A model generated the notes under the pieces. It was not told the origin of the DNA, did not search any database, and saw only the letters and a program-made list of their open reading frames with translations. From Planctomycetaceae bacterium (GTDB lineage Bacteria; Planctomycetota; Planctomycetia; Planctomycetales; Planctomycetaceae), in NCBI GenBank assembly GCA_021732785.1, contig JAKFUG010000026.1, positions 62,001-126,000 on the forward strand: 64,000 bases of DNA, read 5' to 3'. Made by a program: the position numbers and the translations under genes. Below are positions 43,114 through 53,613 of the stretch, in pieces; the first letter of the stretch is position 1, and the number at the start of each line of letters is the position of its first letter.

Positions 43114-44946
43114 ATGATGAGCAGGCCCCCCGATCTCAAAGCCCGGTTATTCACGCTGGTCTTGATTTGCGCTGCTGGCCCGAACCGCTCTGCTGACGCG
43201 CAGACCACCGTTGTCAATCCCCTCCCGGCAACGTCGCAGGCCACGTTCCACCACTTGCCCGAAGGAGGTGGCGTCCTGCCGATGATTTTGTATCGGCAAA
43301 TGGAAGTCATTGATGAGTCCACCGGCCAGTCGACCGGGCAAACTTTCGCCGAGCGCATGGCGCATTATGGTTTTCTGGAAGATGATGCGGCCGATCTGCC
43401 CATCGGATTCTCCGTCGTCCCGCTCGAACACGTCGGCGGATTGAAGGCCCTCAGTCTCAATTGTGCGGCGTGCCATGTCGGCGAACTGCACGTGGCGAAC
43501 AACGGCCCCGTGACCCGCCTGCGCATCGTCGGCGGCCCGAACATGGCGGATTTCCGGCAGTTCTCTCTGGATGTGCAGGCCTCTCTGTTGCGTCTGATCA
43601 CGTCTCCTGGACAACTCCTTCGGTTGCTGGTGAATGACGGCCGATTGCAGCCGGAGACGGTGGCATGGTTACAACGTCTGAGTTTCACGCCGAGCGGTCG
43701 GTTCGAGACGAAAGCCGGTAGCCCTGAAGCCGAAGCTTTGATCGCCGCTGTCGAAAAAGAGGCTCGGCGCATCCGTCAGGAATCGCGCGCGACCTCATCA
43801 AAGAACCGTCGTCGTGCCGAACTCACGCCGTTCAAAATCGACAGCGCTGCATCGTTTGCGAGCGACGGATCACCAGCGGCAGTGCTGGACCTTTTCCGTA
43901 ACGTGCAGCTTTTGATTGCAGAAGCGGAATACTTCCTCGCGCAGGGACGCTTTCCGCTGACCACGCGCGAGGGTTACGGCCGACTCGATGCCTTTGGCAC
44001 CGTGCGATATCTCCTCTTTCCCCATCAATCCGCCGAATTGCCCCTCAATGGACCGGCGAGTGTGCCTCACTTGTGGGGCGTTTCCACCAAGAAGTGGCTG
44101 CACTGGAATAACAACACCAACTCCACGCTTCAGCGAAACATGGCGCAATCGCTGGGGACGGGGGCCCTGCAGGTCCCTTCCGGCACACACAACATTCTGC
44201 TGCCAAATCTCGCCACACTCGAAGACATCGCCCAGCAAATTTCTGCACCCGCCTGGCCGGTCGATGTGCTCGGCGAACTGGATGCGGACCGTGTCGCCCG
44301 CGGAAAGACACTTTATCAAAGCCGCTGTGCGAACTGTCATGATGCGGGCGTCGTCGATCCGGTTTCCGGTCTGACGGAGTATCGAATGTTCTCCCTTGCC
44401 GAGGCCGGCACCGATCCGCAATACGCGCTGAACTTTCATCAGCCGGTCGGAACGAAACCGTTTGCGGAGGCCTTGCAGGCCCGCATGACAACGCTGGAAA
44501 GCTGGTACTACCATCGCCGCGACCCACAGCATCCCGTTCCCTTGTTGACGCAAGTGGCGTGGAGCGGCGGGAGCAGCCGTTTGCCCGTCGTCTGGCGCGA
44601 TCGGTTACAAACCGACTCGAATGCCCCGGTGTATGCGGCCCTTCCGCTGACCGGGGTGTGGGCCACCGCGCCCTATCTGCACAATGCGTCGGTTCCGACA
44701 CTGCGCGATCTGCTAAGACCGGCGGCGCAGCGCCCTGTGGTCTTCATGGTGGGCCCCCGCGATTTCGATCCGCTCAACGTGGGATATGCGACCCCCGCCG
44801 ATCCTACAGGCATTCCGCCGTTGTATCGGTTCGACACGCGCGATGTCGGCAACGCGAACACGGGTCACGACGGGCCCGCCTTTGGTGCCGCGGATCTGTC
44901 CGACGACGACATCGACGCCCTGCTGGAATACTTGAAATCGCTGTGA
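43114..44946 (+). CDS. RoxA-like di-haem cytochrome c, exported
   Basis: 610 aa from ATG 43114 (or 43117). A signal peptide covers residues 8-29. Two haem-c sites are present: CAACH at 117-121 and CANCH at 405-409. Between them lies the RoxA-type block VPHLWGVSTKKWLHWNNNTN and RNMAQSLGTG, and near the C-terminus GVWATAPYLHNASVPTL, typical of di-haem peroxidase/RoxA relatives. RoxA and LatA oxidatively cleave polyisoprene; bacterial di-haem peroxidases reduce H2O2. Which activity applies here is not decidable by reading. Acts in the periplasm. Confidence 0.85.
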   Translation: MMSRPPDLKARLFTLVLICAAGPNRSADAQTTVVNPLPATSQATFHHLPEGGGVLPMILYRQMEVIDESTGQSTGQTFAERMAHYGFLEDDAADLPIGFSVVPLEHVGGLKALSLNCAACHVGELHVANNGPVTRLRIVGGPNMADFRQFSLDVQASLLRLITSPGQLLRLLVNDGRLQPETVAWLQRLSFTPSGRFETKAGSPEAEALIAAVEKEARRIRQESRATSSKNRRRAELTPFKIDSAASFASDGSPAAVLDLFRNVQLLIAEAEYFLAQGRFPLTTREGYGRLDAFGTVRYLLFPHQSAELPLNGPASVPHLWGVSTKKWLHWNNNTNSTLQRNMAQSLGTGALQVPSGTHNILLPNLATLEDIAQQISAPAWPVDVLGELDADRVARGKTLYQSRCANCHDAGVVDPVSGLTEYRMFSLAEAGTDPQYALNFHQPVGTKPFAEALQARMTTLESWYYHRRDPQHPVPLLTQVAWSGGSSRLPVVWRDRLQTDSNAPVYAALPLTGVWATAPYLHNASVPTLRDLLRPAAQRPVVFMVGPRDFDPLNVGYATPADPTGIPPLYRFDTRDVGNANTGHDGPAFGAADLSDDDIDALLEYLKSL

Positions 44947-45825
44947 TCAGCGCTTGTCCGGTTTGATCGCCGCTGCCAGTTTGCGAATGCGCAGCGCCTT
45001 GGGTTCCAGCTTCTTTGCGGGCAAGCGCACGGCGTGGCGGACGATCCACCGTCGCGATTCGGCAAGGTGGGCTCGATCACCGTCGAGAGGATCTTCCAAC
45101 CAGCGCTCGCAAACATCATAGGCGAAGTTCGGATGATCCTTCGCGATGTCCGCGAGATGATTCGCCACCGATCGGCGGACATAAAGTTCGGAATCATCTT
45201 TCAGCGCTTCGAGCAACGCCAGCGTGTGCTGCGGATTCGCCTGGAATTCCGGCAACCGCATGGCCCACGGCAACCGTGGCCGCGTCCCTTCGCTGACGAG
45301 CCGACGGACATGCGGATTGGGACTTTTCACCCACCCCGCTAACATTTGCAAACTTTTCTCCCGATGCGCAATCAGGTACGGCCGGATGCTGAATTCCGCC
45401 GTGAAACGCTGCGTCAGTTCATAGTTCGCAAGCATGCCGGTGAGGAAGCCCGGTACCCCGTACTCCGCGATAAACGCCGCGTGCGGCATGTAGAAGAACG
45501 GAGCCAGCCCGTTCCCTTCCGTGGCGGTTAACGGCGGCCCGAACGAATCAACCAGCAAGAACGACGCTTCATCAAACTCGGCGGGAAGCTGTTCGGCCAT
45601 CGCGTGGGCAATGTGCAACGCCCGCTCTTTCAGTTCGAGCCCCGCCAATCCCCGCCACGCCCGTTTTTCAAAGCGAGCCGCATCGAAGTCGGGAACCGTC
45701 GCGGTCAGCGATTCCCCAATCAGCGCAATGAGCTTCCGCCCCAGCAACGCCTTCAGCGGCACCCCGGATTGAATCGACGACGGGGCAACGAAGCGCTGCG
45801 CGGGGTGTAAAATCACGTCTGACAT
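44947..45825 (-). CDS. DNA alkylation repair protein, AlkC/AlkD-like HEAT fold
   Basis: 292 aa from ATG 45825. The central block LVSEGTRPRLPWAMRLPEFQ, followed by YVRRSVANHLADIAKDHPN and a C-terminal RRWIVRHAVRL, is typical of the AlkC/YhaZ branch of HEAT-repeat alkylpurine glycosylases, which remove 3-methyladenine-type damage from DNA. It is convergent with the di-haem cytochrome gene, stop to stop with no gap. No other repair genes are nearby. Confidence 0.85.
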   Translation of the reverse strand: MSDVILHPAQRFVAPSSIQSGVPLKALLGRKLIALIGESLTATVPDFDAARFEKRAWRGLAGLELKERALHIAHAMAEQLPAEFDEASFLLVDSFGPPLTATEGNGLAPFFYMPHAAFIAEYGVPGFLTGMLANYELTQRFTAEFSIRPYLIAHREKSLQMLAGWVKSPNPHVRRLVSEGTRPRLPWAMRLPEFQANPQHTLALLEALKDDSELYVRRSVANHLADIAKDHPNFAYDVCERWLEDPLDGDRAHLAESRRWIVRHAVRLPAKKLEPKALRIRKLAAAIKPDKR

Positions 45826-45885
45826 AGCTTCCGTCGCTCGCGCTCCGGGCTGCGATGCGTCTCATTTCCGACGATCGTGGGCCAT

Positions 45886-47028
45886 CTACGGCAGTGCCAC
45901 GAACCGCACGCACACGGGGGCGCCGACGGCGATCGATTGGCCCGTCGGCGTGAGTTTCCCGGTGGCTTGATCGACGGCATGGACCACGACGGTGTTGCTG
46001 CTTTGGTTGGCGGCGAGGATCCACTTGCCGGTGGGGTCGATATTGAAATTGCGCGGGGTTTTGCCGCCGGTGGGGGCGTTGCCGAGCGAGGTCAATTTGC
46101 CGGTCGATGGATCGATGGCGTACATCGCCAGACTGTCGTGCCCGCGGTTGGAAACGTACACAAATTTGCCCGACGGATGAACAACGATCTCGGCGGTGGA
46201 GTTGCCCGGCGTCGGTTGCGGAATCGTGCTGAGTGTGTGCAGTTCGGTGAGGGCCCCGGTCTCGGCGTGGTAAGCGAACGCGGTGATAGTGCTCGTCATT
46301 TCGTTGCAGACGTAGGCGAACTTGCCCGACGGATGAAACGCAAAATGCCGCGGACCGCTACCGGGAGCGACCACACCGGCCGGGGGGTCATTCGGGGTGA
46401 GCGTGCTCTTGGCCGGATTGAACTTGTAGATGAGAATCTTGTCGAGACCGAGGTCCGCACAGAACGCGTACTTGTTGGCGGCGTCGAGGTTGATCGAATG
46501 CGCGTGCGGAGCTTCCTGGCGACCTTTGTCGACGCTGCTCCCTTTGTGCTGAATCGCCGAAGCGGCTTTGCCGAGCGTGCCATCCGCCGCGACCGGTAAC
46601 GAGGCACAACTGCCGCCGCCATAGTTGGCGACGAGTGCCGTCTTGCCGGCTTTGTCGACGATAACATGACACGGCCCGGTGCCTTCCGAGGATTGCTGAT
46701 TGAGCAACGTCAGCTTGCCCGTGGCGGCATCGATGGTGAAGGCACTCACGCCGCCGGTCTTTTTCCCCTGAAAATCGGCGATTTCACCCACGGCGTACAG
46801 AAACTTCTTCGTCGGATGGATCGCGACAAACGAAGGGTTCACCGTTTCCGCCGCGAGCTGCGGTTCGCCCAGTTTGCCGGTCTCGGCATCGAACGTGGCA
46901 ACGTAGATGCCCTTGCTGTCGTTGCCGGTGTAAGTGCCGAAGTAAACGCGGAAGGACTCCGCCGACGCGGGAACAACGATCATGGTGAGACTCAGCACAG
47001 CGAGAAGAGACGAACGCAATCCGAACAT
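45886..47028 (-). CDS. Exported lactonase-type seven-bladed beta-propeller (Pgl/YbhE family)
   Basis: 380 aa from ATG 47028, which has GAGG nine bases upstream; ATG 47037 is too close to that site. A signal peptide covers residues 1-22. Propeller motifs include YFGTYTGNDSKGIYVATFD, NPSFVAIHPTKKFLYAV, ALVANYGGGSCASLPV, GPRHFAFHPSGKFAYVCNE and GKTPRNFNIDPTGKWILAANQ. The family includes 6-phosphogluconolactonase, but exported planctomycete members are usually of unknown substrate. Confidence 0.9.
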   Translation of the reverse strand: MFGLRSSLLAVLSLTMIVVPASAESFRVYFGTYTGNDSKGIYVATFDAETGKLGEPQLAAETVNPSFVAIHPTKKFLYAVGEIADFQGKKTGGVSAFTIDAATGKLTLLNQQSSEGTGPCHVIVDKAGKTALVANYGGGSCASLPVAADGTLGKAASAIQHKGSSVDKGRQEAPHAHSINLDAANKYAFCADLGLDKILIYKFNPAKSTLTPNDPPAGVVAPGSGPRHFAFHPSGKFAYVCNEMTSTITAFAYHAETGALTELHTLSTIPQPTPGNSTAEIVVHPSGKFVYVSNRGHDSLAMYAIDPSTGKLTSLGNAPTGGKTPRNFNIDPTGKWILAANQSSNTVVVHAVDQATGKLTPTGQSIAVGAPVCVRFVALP

Positions 47029-47155
47029 CAGCAGCATCCTCGGAGAAGGCGACGGTGGTGGAAGTTCGTGGCAGTATAGCGGTCGCGCATGGTGAAGGAG
47101 AATTCCGTGCAAAGTGAGCAGTGAAAAATGCAAAGTGCAAAATGAACAGACGCTT

Positions 47156-47175
47156 GTGTGCCACGGCCGTGGCAC
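47156..47175. repeat. Perfect 20-bp palindrome
   Basis: TGTGCCACGGCCGTGGCACA is fully self-complementary. It lies in the divergent spacer between the lactonase and RraA-like genes, 99 bases before the latter's start. It resembles the GTGCCACTGG repeat family at 49296 and 51267; an operator is a less likely alternative. Confidence 0.6.
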
Positions 47176-47273
47176 ACTTGATGACCTTGGCACTGCATTC
47201 ATCCCTGCGCCGAAATATGGTACATCTCACGTCACTGTCAAACAGGGTCTGCAGATTAAGTCAGGAGACGACG

Positions 47274-47927
47274 GTGGCTGAGATTACATTGACGATGATG
47301 CGGGCCGAGTTGTATTCGGCGGTGGTGAGCGATGCCCTCGATGGGTTGGGATTTCCGCATCAATCCCCCCGGCTGCCGTTGCGACCCTGGACCGGCAACG
47401 AGTTGCTCGTCGGTCGCTGCAAAACGACGTTGTGGGTCGACATGGCCCACGTTGATCCGCGACCGTACGAACTGGAACTGCAAGCCGTCGATGCGTGCCA
47501 GCCGGATGACGTGCTCATCGCGGCGGCTGGGGGTTCGCTGCGATCGGGCATCTGGGGCGAGCTGCTCACCACGGCCGCAAAGAACAGCGGATGCGTGGGT
47601 GCCATCATCGACGGGGCCATCCGTGACGTTGCCAAGATTCGCCCGATGAATTTTCCGGTCTTTGCCCGCGCGACGTGTGTCTATGACAGCTTGAATCGGC
47701 AGCGCGTCGTCGATGTCGACATCCCGGTGGAAATCGACGGGGTCCGTTTCTGTGCGGGGGATCTCGTCTTCGCCGATGAAGACGGGATCGTGGTCGTCCC
47801 GCAAGCCGTCGAGAAAGAAGCGATCCAGAAAGCATGGGAGAAAGTCCACGCGGAGAACGAAGTTCGCGACGCCATCCGCAACGGCCTGAAAGCCGTAGAC
47901 GCCTTCGCCAAGTACGGCGTGTTGTAG
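47274..47927 (+). CDS. RraA-like family protein (aldolase/decarboxylase-type)
   Basis: 217 aa. The GTG at 47274 is chosen (VAEITLTMMRAELYS) because AGGAG lies six bases before it. RraA-fold signatures: VVSDALDGLG, the CxxD-like GAIIDGAIRDVAKI where Arg-Asp binds substrate or metal, and GDLVFADEDGIVVVP. Relatives are RNase E inhibitor RraA, HMG aldolase and oxaloacetate decarboxylase. Which activity applies is unclear; annotations as demethylmenaquinone methyltransferase for this family are historical. Confidence 0.9.
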   Translation: MAEITLTMMRAELYSAVVSDALDGLGFPHQSPRLPLRPWTGNELLVGRCKTTLWVDMAHVDPRPYELELQAVDACQPDDVLIAAAGGSLRSGIWGELLTTAAKNSGCVGAIIDGAIRDVAKIRPMNFPVFARATCVYDSLNRQRVVDVDIPVEIDGVRFCAGDLVFADEDGIVVVPQAVEKEAIQKAWEKVHAENEVRDAIRNGLKAVDAFAKYGVL

Positions 47928-47940
47928 GAGCTCATTACGA

Positions 47941-48003
47941 GCCGGAAGCGCGAGCGCCCGGTTCTTGCTTCGGACAGGAACCGGGCGCTTGCGCTTCCGG
48001 CTG
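47941..48003. repeat. Inverted repeat between convergent genes
   Basis: Arms 47941-47965 (AGCCGGAAGCGCGAGCGCCC...) and 47979-48003 are near-perfect reverse complements. A half-copy with AGCCCGAAGCGCGAGCGC is at 53863. It lies between the stops of the RraA-like gene and kbl and may serve both as terminator. Confidence 0.8.
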
Positions 48004-48031
48004 GTTTGGGTTTCCGCGTCGATCGAACGTG

Positions 48032-49216
<1,185 letters not shown>

Positions 49217-49295
49217 GTCCCATTCCGTCTTAGCCCCCCGTCAATGACGGGGGGGAATCGTATTGATAGGCGAACGTTTTAAGACAAACCACGCT

Positions 49296-49372
49296 GTGTG
49301 CCACTGGCTCTGCCAGTGTGAATTGTCACAATGACTTGCAATCAGAAGACACTGGCAGAGCCAGTGGCACAC
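49296..49372. repeat. GTGCCACTGGCTCTGCCAGTG inverted repeat, copy 1
   Basis: Outer arms TGTGCCACTGGCTCTGCCAG and CTGGCAGAGCCAGTGGCACA flank about 34 bases of A/T-richer loop. Each arm is itself palindromic (CACTGGC/GCCAGTG). Copy 2 is at 51267-51336, so the two frame the helical secreted protein genes. Confidence 0.85.
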
Positions 49373-49449
49373 GGAGACAAACTCCGAATATCTTTCTGCC
49401 AAAGGTCTTGAAGCTGCCATGCAAAACGTGGCATTGACCGGGGCGATGA

Positions 49450-50181
49450 CTACGGTTGCCGTTGCTGGCGCAGCTTTTCGATTTCGTTGCGGAGCGCCTT
49501 CACTTCCTGCCGCAAGGCCTCTTCCACCGATTTGGCAGGCGGTTGCGGGGCCTGTGGCAAGACCGTGGCTTCGTTTTCCAATTGTTCGAGACGCTCTTTC
49601 ACCGCATGCTCCATCTGCATCGACTTCTCACGCAGGGATTGCGCGAGGTCGGGCATGTCCGCGGCCTGGAGATGCTCGGACGCATTACGAAGATGCTCGA
49701 TCCGGTGAAGTTGTCCCTCCAGGTGATGCAGTGCCTCCTGATGCGTTCCCGGCTCGGCATGCGGGCGATGATGACCCCTCCGCTCCGCAATCCTGGCTTC
49801 CACTTGCTGAATGTGATGGCGAATGTCGAGGAGTTCTTCTTCCGGTGCATCCGACGTCCACAGTTCGTGGTTCGCCGCGTGCAGATCCTTCAACCGGGCG
49901 TGCAGGTGCTGGAGTTCCCGCTCGCGCCGTTCGGCCTCCGGCATCGCCTTTCCGCGCTGCATTTTTTCTTCGCGGTCGAGCATCTGGGCGCGGTCTCCGA
50001 GTTGCGTGGCTTCCTCCAGCAAACGCTGGGCGGTTTCTTTTTCGCCGCGCTGCATCAACTCGGCCGCTTTTCGCTTCAAATCGCCGGCCCGTTCACGAAG
50101 TTGGTCGGCTTCACTGGCACCCGCCACATTCAGCCCCAGCAACAGGCCGGCCATCACCGCAGTCCACAAATAGCGCATCAT
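49450..50181 (-). CDS. Exported coiled-coil protein
   Basis: 243 aa from ATG 50181 (GAGGACC nine bases upstream). A signal peptide covers residues 1-22 (MMRYLWTAVMAGLLLGLNVAGA). The rest is almost entirely charged helix with heptad-like spacing: DQLRERAGDLKRKAAELMQRG, QRLLEEATQLGDRAQ, HHIQQVEARIAERRGHHRPH and a C-terminal ALRQEVKALRNEIEKLRQQ. His-rich middle. No family recognised; an envelope scaffold or metal-sensing role is only conjecture. Confidence 0.75.
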   Translation of the reverse strand: MMRYLWTAVMAGLLLGLNVAGASEADQLRERAGDLKRKAAELMQRGEKETAQRLLEEATQLGDRAQMLDREEKMQRGKAMPEAERRERELQHLHARLKDLHAANHELWTSDAPEEELLDIRHHIQQVEARIAERRGHHRPHAEPGTHQEALHHLEGQLHRIEHLRNASEHLQAADMPDLAQSLREKSMQMEHAVKERLEQLENEATVLPQAPQPPAKSVEEALRQEVKALRNEIEKLRQQRQP

Positions 50182-50330
50182 GAGATTGGTCCTCAATTGA
50201 GCATCATGAAGAAACGGAAGTGTCTCTTGTGCAGCACACACCGTACCAAACTCCCCAACGCGACGCACGGAAGTTTGGGGTTCCGGTCAGCCGATCCGGG
50301 GGCGTCCCGGATTGTGAGAACTCATGGTTC

Positions 50331-51155
50331 TCAAGGCGATTTGCCGTCCGCACCCGCGGCACGAATCGGCCAGAGTCCGTAGTCGCGCAACAATGGCTCG
50401 CGCTGTTCGGCAGTCTTGACGAAGGCCACCGTCTGCTGCCATTGCTCGTCGGTCAACAGCGGTTTCAGTTCTTCACCGAGTTCGGCCGCCATCAGGACCA
50501 CCACGCTGACCGACATGGCCCCCGCCGGTCCCGGTCGCCATTCGGGATACCGCGATCGAAACAGCCGGGCAATGGATGCTTCCTGATCCTCATTCAACGG
50601 ACACTTGAGGCCGTAGATGGCACCGAGATGCGCGCGCGTCAGCGTCCGATCTTCCGCCTCTTCCAGGTTACGAAGCTGGCCCTGCTGCTCCATCGTCAGC
50701 ATCTTCCACAGCACTTTGTGAAATAGCGAATTCTCGGCGAACGGAGCCATCGCAGGAGCCAGCACGCGCCGGCGGATTTCCCACTGCATGTTCACATTCA
50801 CCACGCCCCGCTCGGCCCGCGCGGTCGATTCCGCCTCGATCCGAAACAGCTCGCCCATGATCCGTTGAATGTCCCCGCGGCCGGCCAGTTGCAGCTTGCG
50901 AACTTGCTCCACGGTCAACGCGCACTCGGCATCAACCTTGCCGATCTGCGACATCAGCGCGTAATCGAGGTGCGGCCGCAGGGTCGATGCGTTCGCCTGG
51001 GCCGAACCGCCGAGAATCTCCCCTTGCCGGTTGTTGACCGCGGTCGGCTTCTCGGGACGATCCCGAATCACGACATCATCGTCCGCCGAGAACGCGGGCG
51101 GCAGTGTGACGGCCATCCACACCGAGAGAGCGCTGCCCAGAAACTCAAGACGCAT
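50331..51155 (-). CDS. Exported helical protein, unknown
   Basis: 274 aa from ATG 51155, with GGGAGGCACCGC upstream. A signal peptide covers residues 1-24 (FLGSALSVWMAVTLPPAFSA). The body is helical, with LTVEQVRKLQLAGRGDIQRI, a LTMEQQGQLRNLEEAE block and LTDEQWQQTVAFVKTAEQREP: three segments of the Lt-x-EQ-x-x-x-L type seen in planctomycete periplasmic proteins. No catalytic motif. It follows the GTGCCACTGG repeat copy 2 and lies 149 bases upstream of the coiled-coil gene. Confidence 0.75.
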   Translation of the reverse strand: MRLEFLGSALSVWMAVTLPPAFSADDDVVIRDRPEKPTAVNNRQGEILGGSAQANASTLRPHLDYALMSQIGKVDAECALTVEQVRKLQLAGRGDIQRIMGELFRIEAESTARAERGVVNVNMQWEIRRRVLAPAMAPFAENSLFHKVLWKMLTMEQQGQLRNLEEAEDRTLTRAHLGAIYGLKCPLNEDQEASIARLFRSRYPEWRPGPAGAMSVSVVVLMAAELGEELKPLLTDEQWQQTVAFVKTAEQREPLLRDYGLWPIRAAGADGKSP

Positions 51156-51266
51156 GCGGTGCCTCCCCGAAGGACTGCACCAACGGTACGAATCCGCATG
51201 GGACACGGCAACAGAAATCTCACACGGGGCACGTGTTGTGCCATAAAATCGAGAGGCATTGAATCG

Positions 51267-51336
51267 GTGTGCCACTGGCTCTGCCAGTGTCTTTCCGATA
51301 AAGAAAAAAGCAGCACTGGCAGAGCCAGTGGCACAC
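51267..51336. repeat. GTGCCACTGGCTCTGCCAGTG inverted repeat, copy 2
   Basis: Arms GTGTGCCACTGGCTCTGCCA (51267 onward) and CACTGGCAGAGCCAGTGGCA (51314 onward), same core as 49296-49372 with a different A-rich loop. Confidence 0.85.
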
Positions 51337-51402
51337 AAGAATCCGCTCCCATCGGCGTGAAGCACGACACTCGCGCTCGAGGCTCAATCACCGCAATCCG
51401 AT

Positions 51403-53613
51403 TCAGTCGACCGTGTGTTGCAACTCGCGTTTCGGCATTTTCGCTTCCGCGAGGTGTTTCGCCTGGGCGGCGGACGTGTCCGCGGACAGCGTGAGCGTCA
51501 CCGACCAACGTCCGTCGGCGGGGGCGGCGAACTCCCAGTGCGGGATCACCGCGCAGCTTTGATGCACGAGTTCGAAGCCGCTTTCGGACTGGCTGACCGT
51601 TTGGATCGGCATCGCCCACATGCCCGCGGGGACTGATGATTCCAGCGCGACGTCGACGCCGAGCCATTCATCGACGAGGCCGATGCGATCCATCGGTTCC
51701 AGGCTCAACTGGGCGTCGAGCAGGCCCAGTGTGCGGCCGCGGTCATCGTAGTAGTAACGGTCACTCGCCCCGCCGGGCATCGCCGCGAAGTTGAACTCGA
51801 CGCCGAAGTGAATCGGCATTCCCGCGGGGAGATGTTCGAGTTCGTAGACAATTTCAAAGGTGCCGCTGTTGTCGGCGGTCACCCGGACCAGTTTCGTCAA
51901 CTTGATGTTGTATGGGCCGAGCTTACCGTCGCGCCATTGCTTCGCTTCCACCACTTGCGGCGCCCGTCGCAGCGACGATTGATACGCCCCCTCGGCGAAG
52001 TCGCCCACATGGCCTTGCCCACCGACGAACGTCTCGAACGAGATGCCGGGTTGCAGGAAATGGTCGACGAGACTCTTCCGCGGCCAATGATCGTAGCCGA
52101 GCTTCTGATCGAGTCCCGGTTGTTTGAAGCGGACGGCACCGTTGGGATCAACGCCGCCGCCGTGTTCCGAGACATTGCCCGAGCGCGCGGCGTCACGGAT
52201 GCGGTCGTGATACGGTTCAAACCGGCGATTCAATGTGGCCAACAGATTCACGCCGATAGTGCGGAGATCCCATTCGTAGAGATGCCCCCCCTTGCTCGGC
52301 ACTAGCCAGCCAATCATGCGGTCGGTGGCGATACGGAGTTCCTTGCGGGCGTCGCCGTTGTAGTCATCGGCGTCGAGTTGCACCCAGTTTTCGGTCCGGC
52401 CGTGGAACTGTTCGAGCAGAGTGTCGGCCTGAATCAACCGGCTGTAAACCGCGTTACGCAAGTGCGGCAGATATAGCCCGCCGAACGCGCCGTGCCAGTA
52501 CGAACAATTGCACTGCGCCTGATACAGCAGCGTGCGGGCCTCGCGGAGCAAGTGTCCATTTTCACGGACTGCCGGGTGTGACTCCGCCGCTTCGACCCGC
52601 CGGCTGACATCGAGCATCCGGCAATACATCTCGTTCGATTCGGGATACTTCACCAGGAAGTTGCGCCAAAAGCCCGCTCGATAAAACGGCTTGATCCGCG
52701 GCCAGTCGGTCAGCAGTTCGAGCGACTTCTGCTGATGCTTGTAGTGAAGCTGCTTCTCCGCGGGGAGCGCCCATTCGGTCATTTCGCGGTAACTGGCATC
52801 GGGCAGATATTGCCGTCCGAGCGGCGACACATGATCGACGGCTTCCGCCATCGTGGTCACTTTCAGCCAGTGCTGATGCTCGCGCAGCGTCTGGAAGAAC
52901 CGTCGCAGCCAACCGTCGCGATAAACGTGATCCTTCGATCCCGGCCAGACGCCGAATTTCTCGCCGTCATCGCCGAAGACGAGAATCGGGTTGTGGAACC
53001 GTTCGTTGATCTGCCCGCAGTGCTGAATGATCTCGTGCGGATGCGAATAGGGAATGAGATACCGCAGCCGTTCACTGCCCGCAAAGACTTTCACGATGCG
53101 GCCATCGTTCTCGGTGAGATAGAAGCCGTGCAGATCGTCATCACTGAGACCGGCGTTACGGAAGTGCGTGTCGTCGAGCAGCGTGTATTCAATGCCCGCT
53201 TCGGCGATATCGCTGGCGAAGCTCTGTTCCCACACGCGCTCGGGAACCCACATCCCACGGACTTGGGCACCGAGCGTCTGTTCGAGAAACGCCTTGTACG
53301 ACTTCATCTGCCCGATGCGATCACGGCGAGGCAAACAGGCGAGAATCGGTTCGTAGAACGGGCCGCCGAGGATTTCGACCTGCCCGCGGGCGATCAATGT
53401 GCGCAGGCGATCGATGTATTCGGGATGCGCCTGCACCAGCCATTCAAAGAGTGAGCCGGAGTTATGCAGGACGACGGGAATCTCGGGGAACTCATCGAGC
53501 AGGTCGAGGAACGGGGCATAGCTGTCGACGTAAGCCCCTTCAAAAACACCGTCGAAGTTGCCGATCGGCTGATGATTATGCAGCGTGAGAATCAGTCGTG
53601 TCTGGCCCGACAT
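51403..53613 (-). CDS. GH57 4-alpha-glucanotransferase/alpha-amylase-like enzyme
   Basis: 736 aa from ATG 53613. N-terminal GH57 barrel: LTLHNHQPIGNF, GGPFYEPIL, the nucleophile Glu125 in GMWVPERVWEQ and the acid/base Asp in ILVFGDDGEKFGVWP (215-216). The helical DUF1925-like part contains CNCSYWHGAFGGLYLPHLRNA, and the C-terminal beta-sandwich (DUF1926-like) covers the last 300 residues. It fits Thermococcus-type 4-alpha-glucanotransferases that rearrange alpha-1,4-glucans, in the cytoplasm (no signal). Role in glycogen metabolism is likely. Confidence 0.92.
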   Translation of the reverse strand: MSGQTRLILTLHNHQPIGNFDGVFEGAYVDSYAPFLDLLDEFPEIPVVLHNSGSLFEWLVQAHPEYIDRLRTLIARGQVEILGGPFYEPILACLPRRDRIGQMKSYKAFLEQTLGAQVRGMWVPERVWEQSFASDIAEAGIEYTLLDDTHFRNAGLSDDDLHGFYLTENDGRIVKVFAGSERLRYLIPYSHPHEIIQHCGQINERFHNPILVFGDDGEKFGVWPGSKDHVYRDGWLRRFFQTLREHQHWLKVTTMAEAVDHVSPLGRQYLPDASYREMTEWALPAEKQLHYKHQQKSLELLTDWPRIKPFYRAGFWRNFLVKYPESNEMYCRMLDVSRRVEAAESHPAVRENGHLLREARTLLYQAQCNCSYWHGAFGGLYLPHLRNAVYSRLIQADTLLEQFHGRTENWVQLDADDYNGDARKELRIATDRMIGWLVPSKGGHLYEWDLRTIGVNLLATLNRRFEPYHDRIRDAARSGNVSEHGGGVDPNGAVRFKQPGLDQKLGYDHWPRKSLVDHFLQPGISFETFVGGQGHVGDFAEGAYQSSLRRAPQVVEAKQWRDGKLGPYNIKLTKLVRVTADNSGTFEIVYELEHLPAGMPIHFGVEFNFAAMPGGASDRYYYDDRGRTLGLLDAQLSLEPMDRIGLVDEWLGVDVALESSVPAGMWAMPIQTVSQSESGFELVHQSCAVIPHWEFAAPADGRWSVTLTLSADTSAAQAKHLAEAKMPKRELQHTVD

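Noticed and set aside
47156-47175. Perfect 20-bp palindrome as a regulator operator
   Set aside because: It shares TGTGCCAC with the dispersed repeat family, so a repeat fragment is the simpler reading; not excluded.
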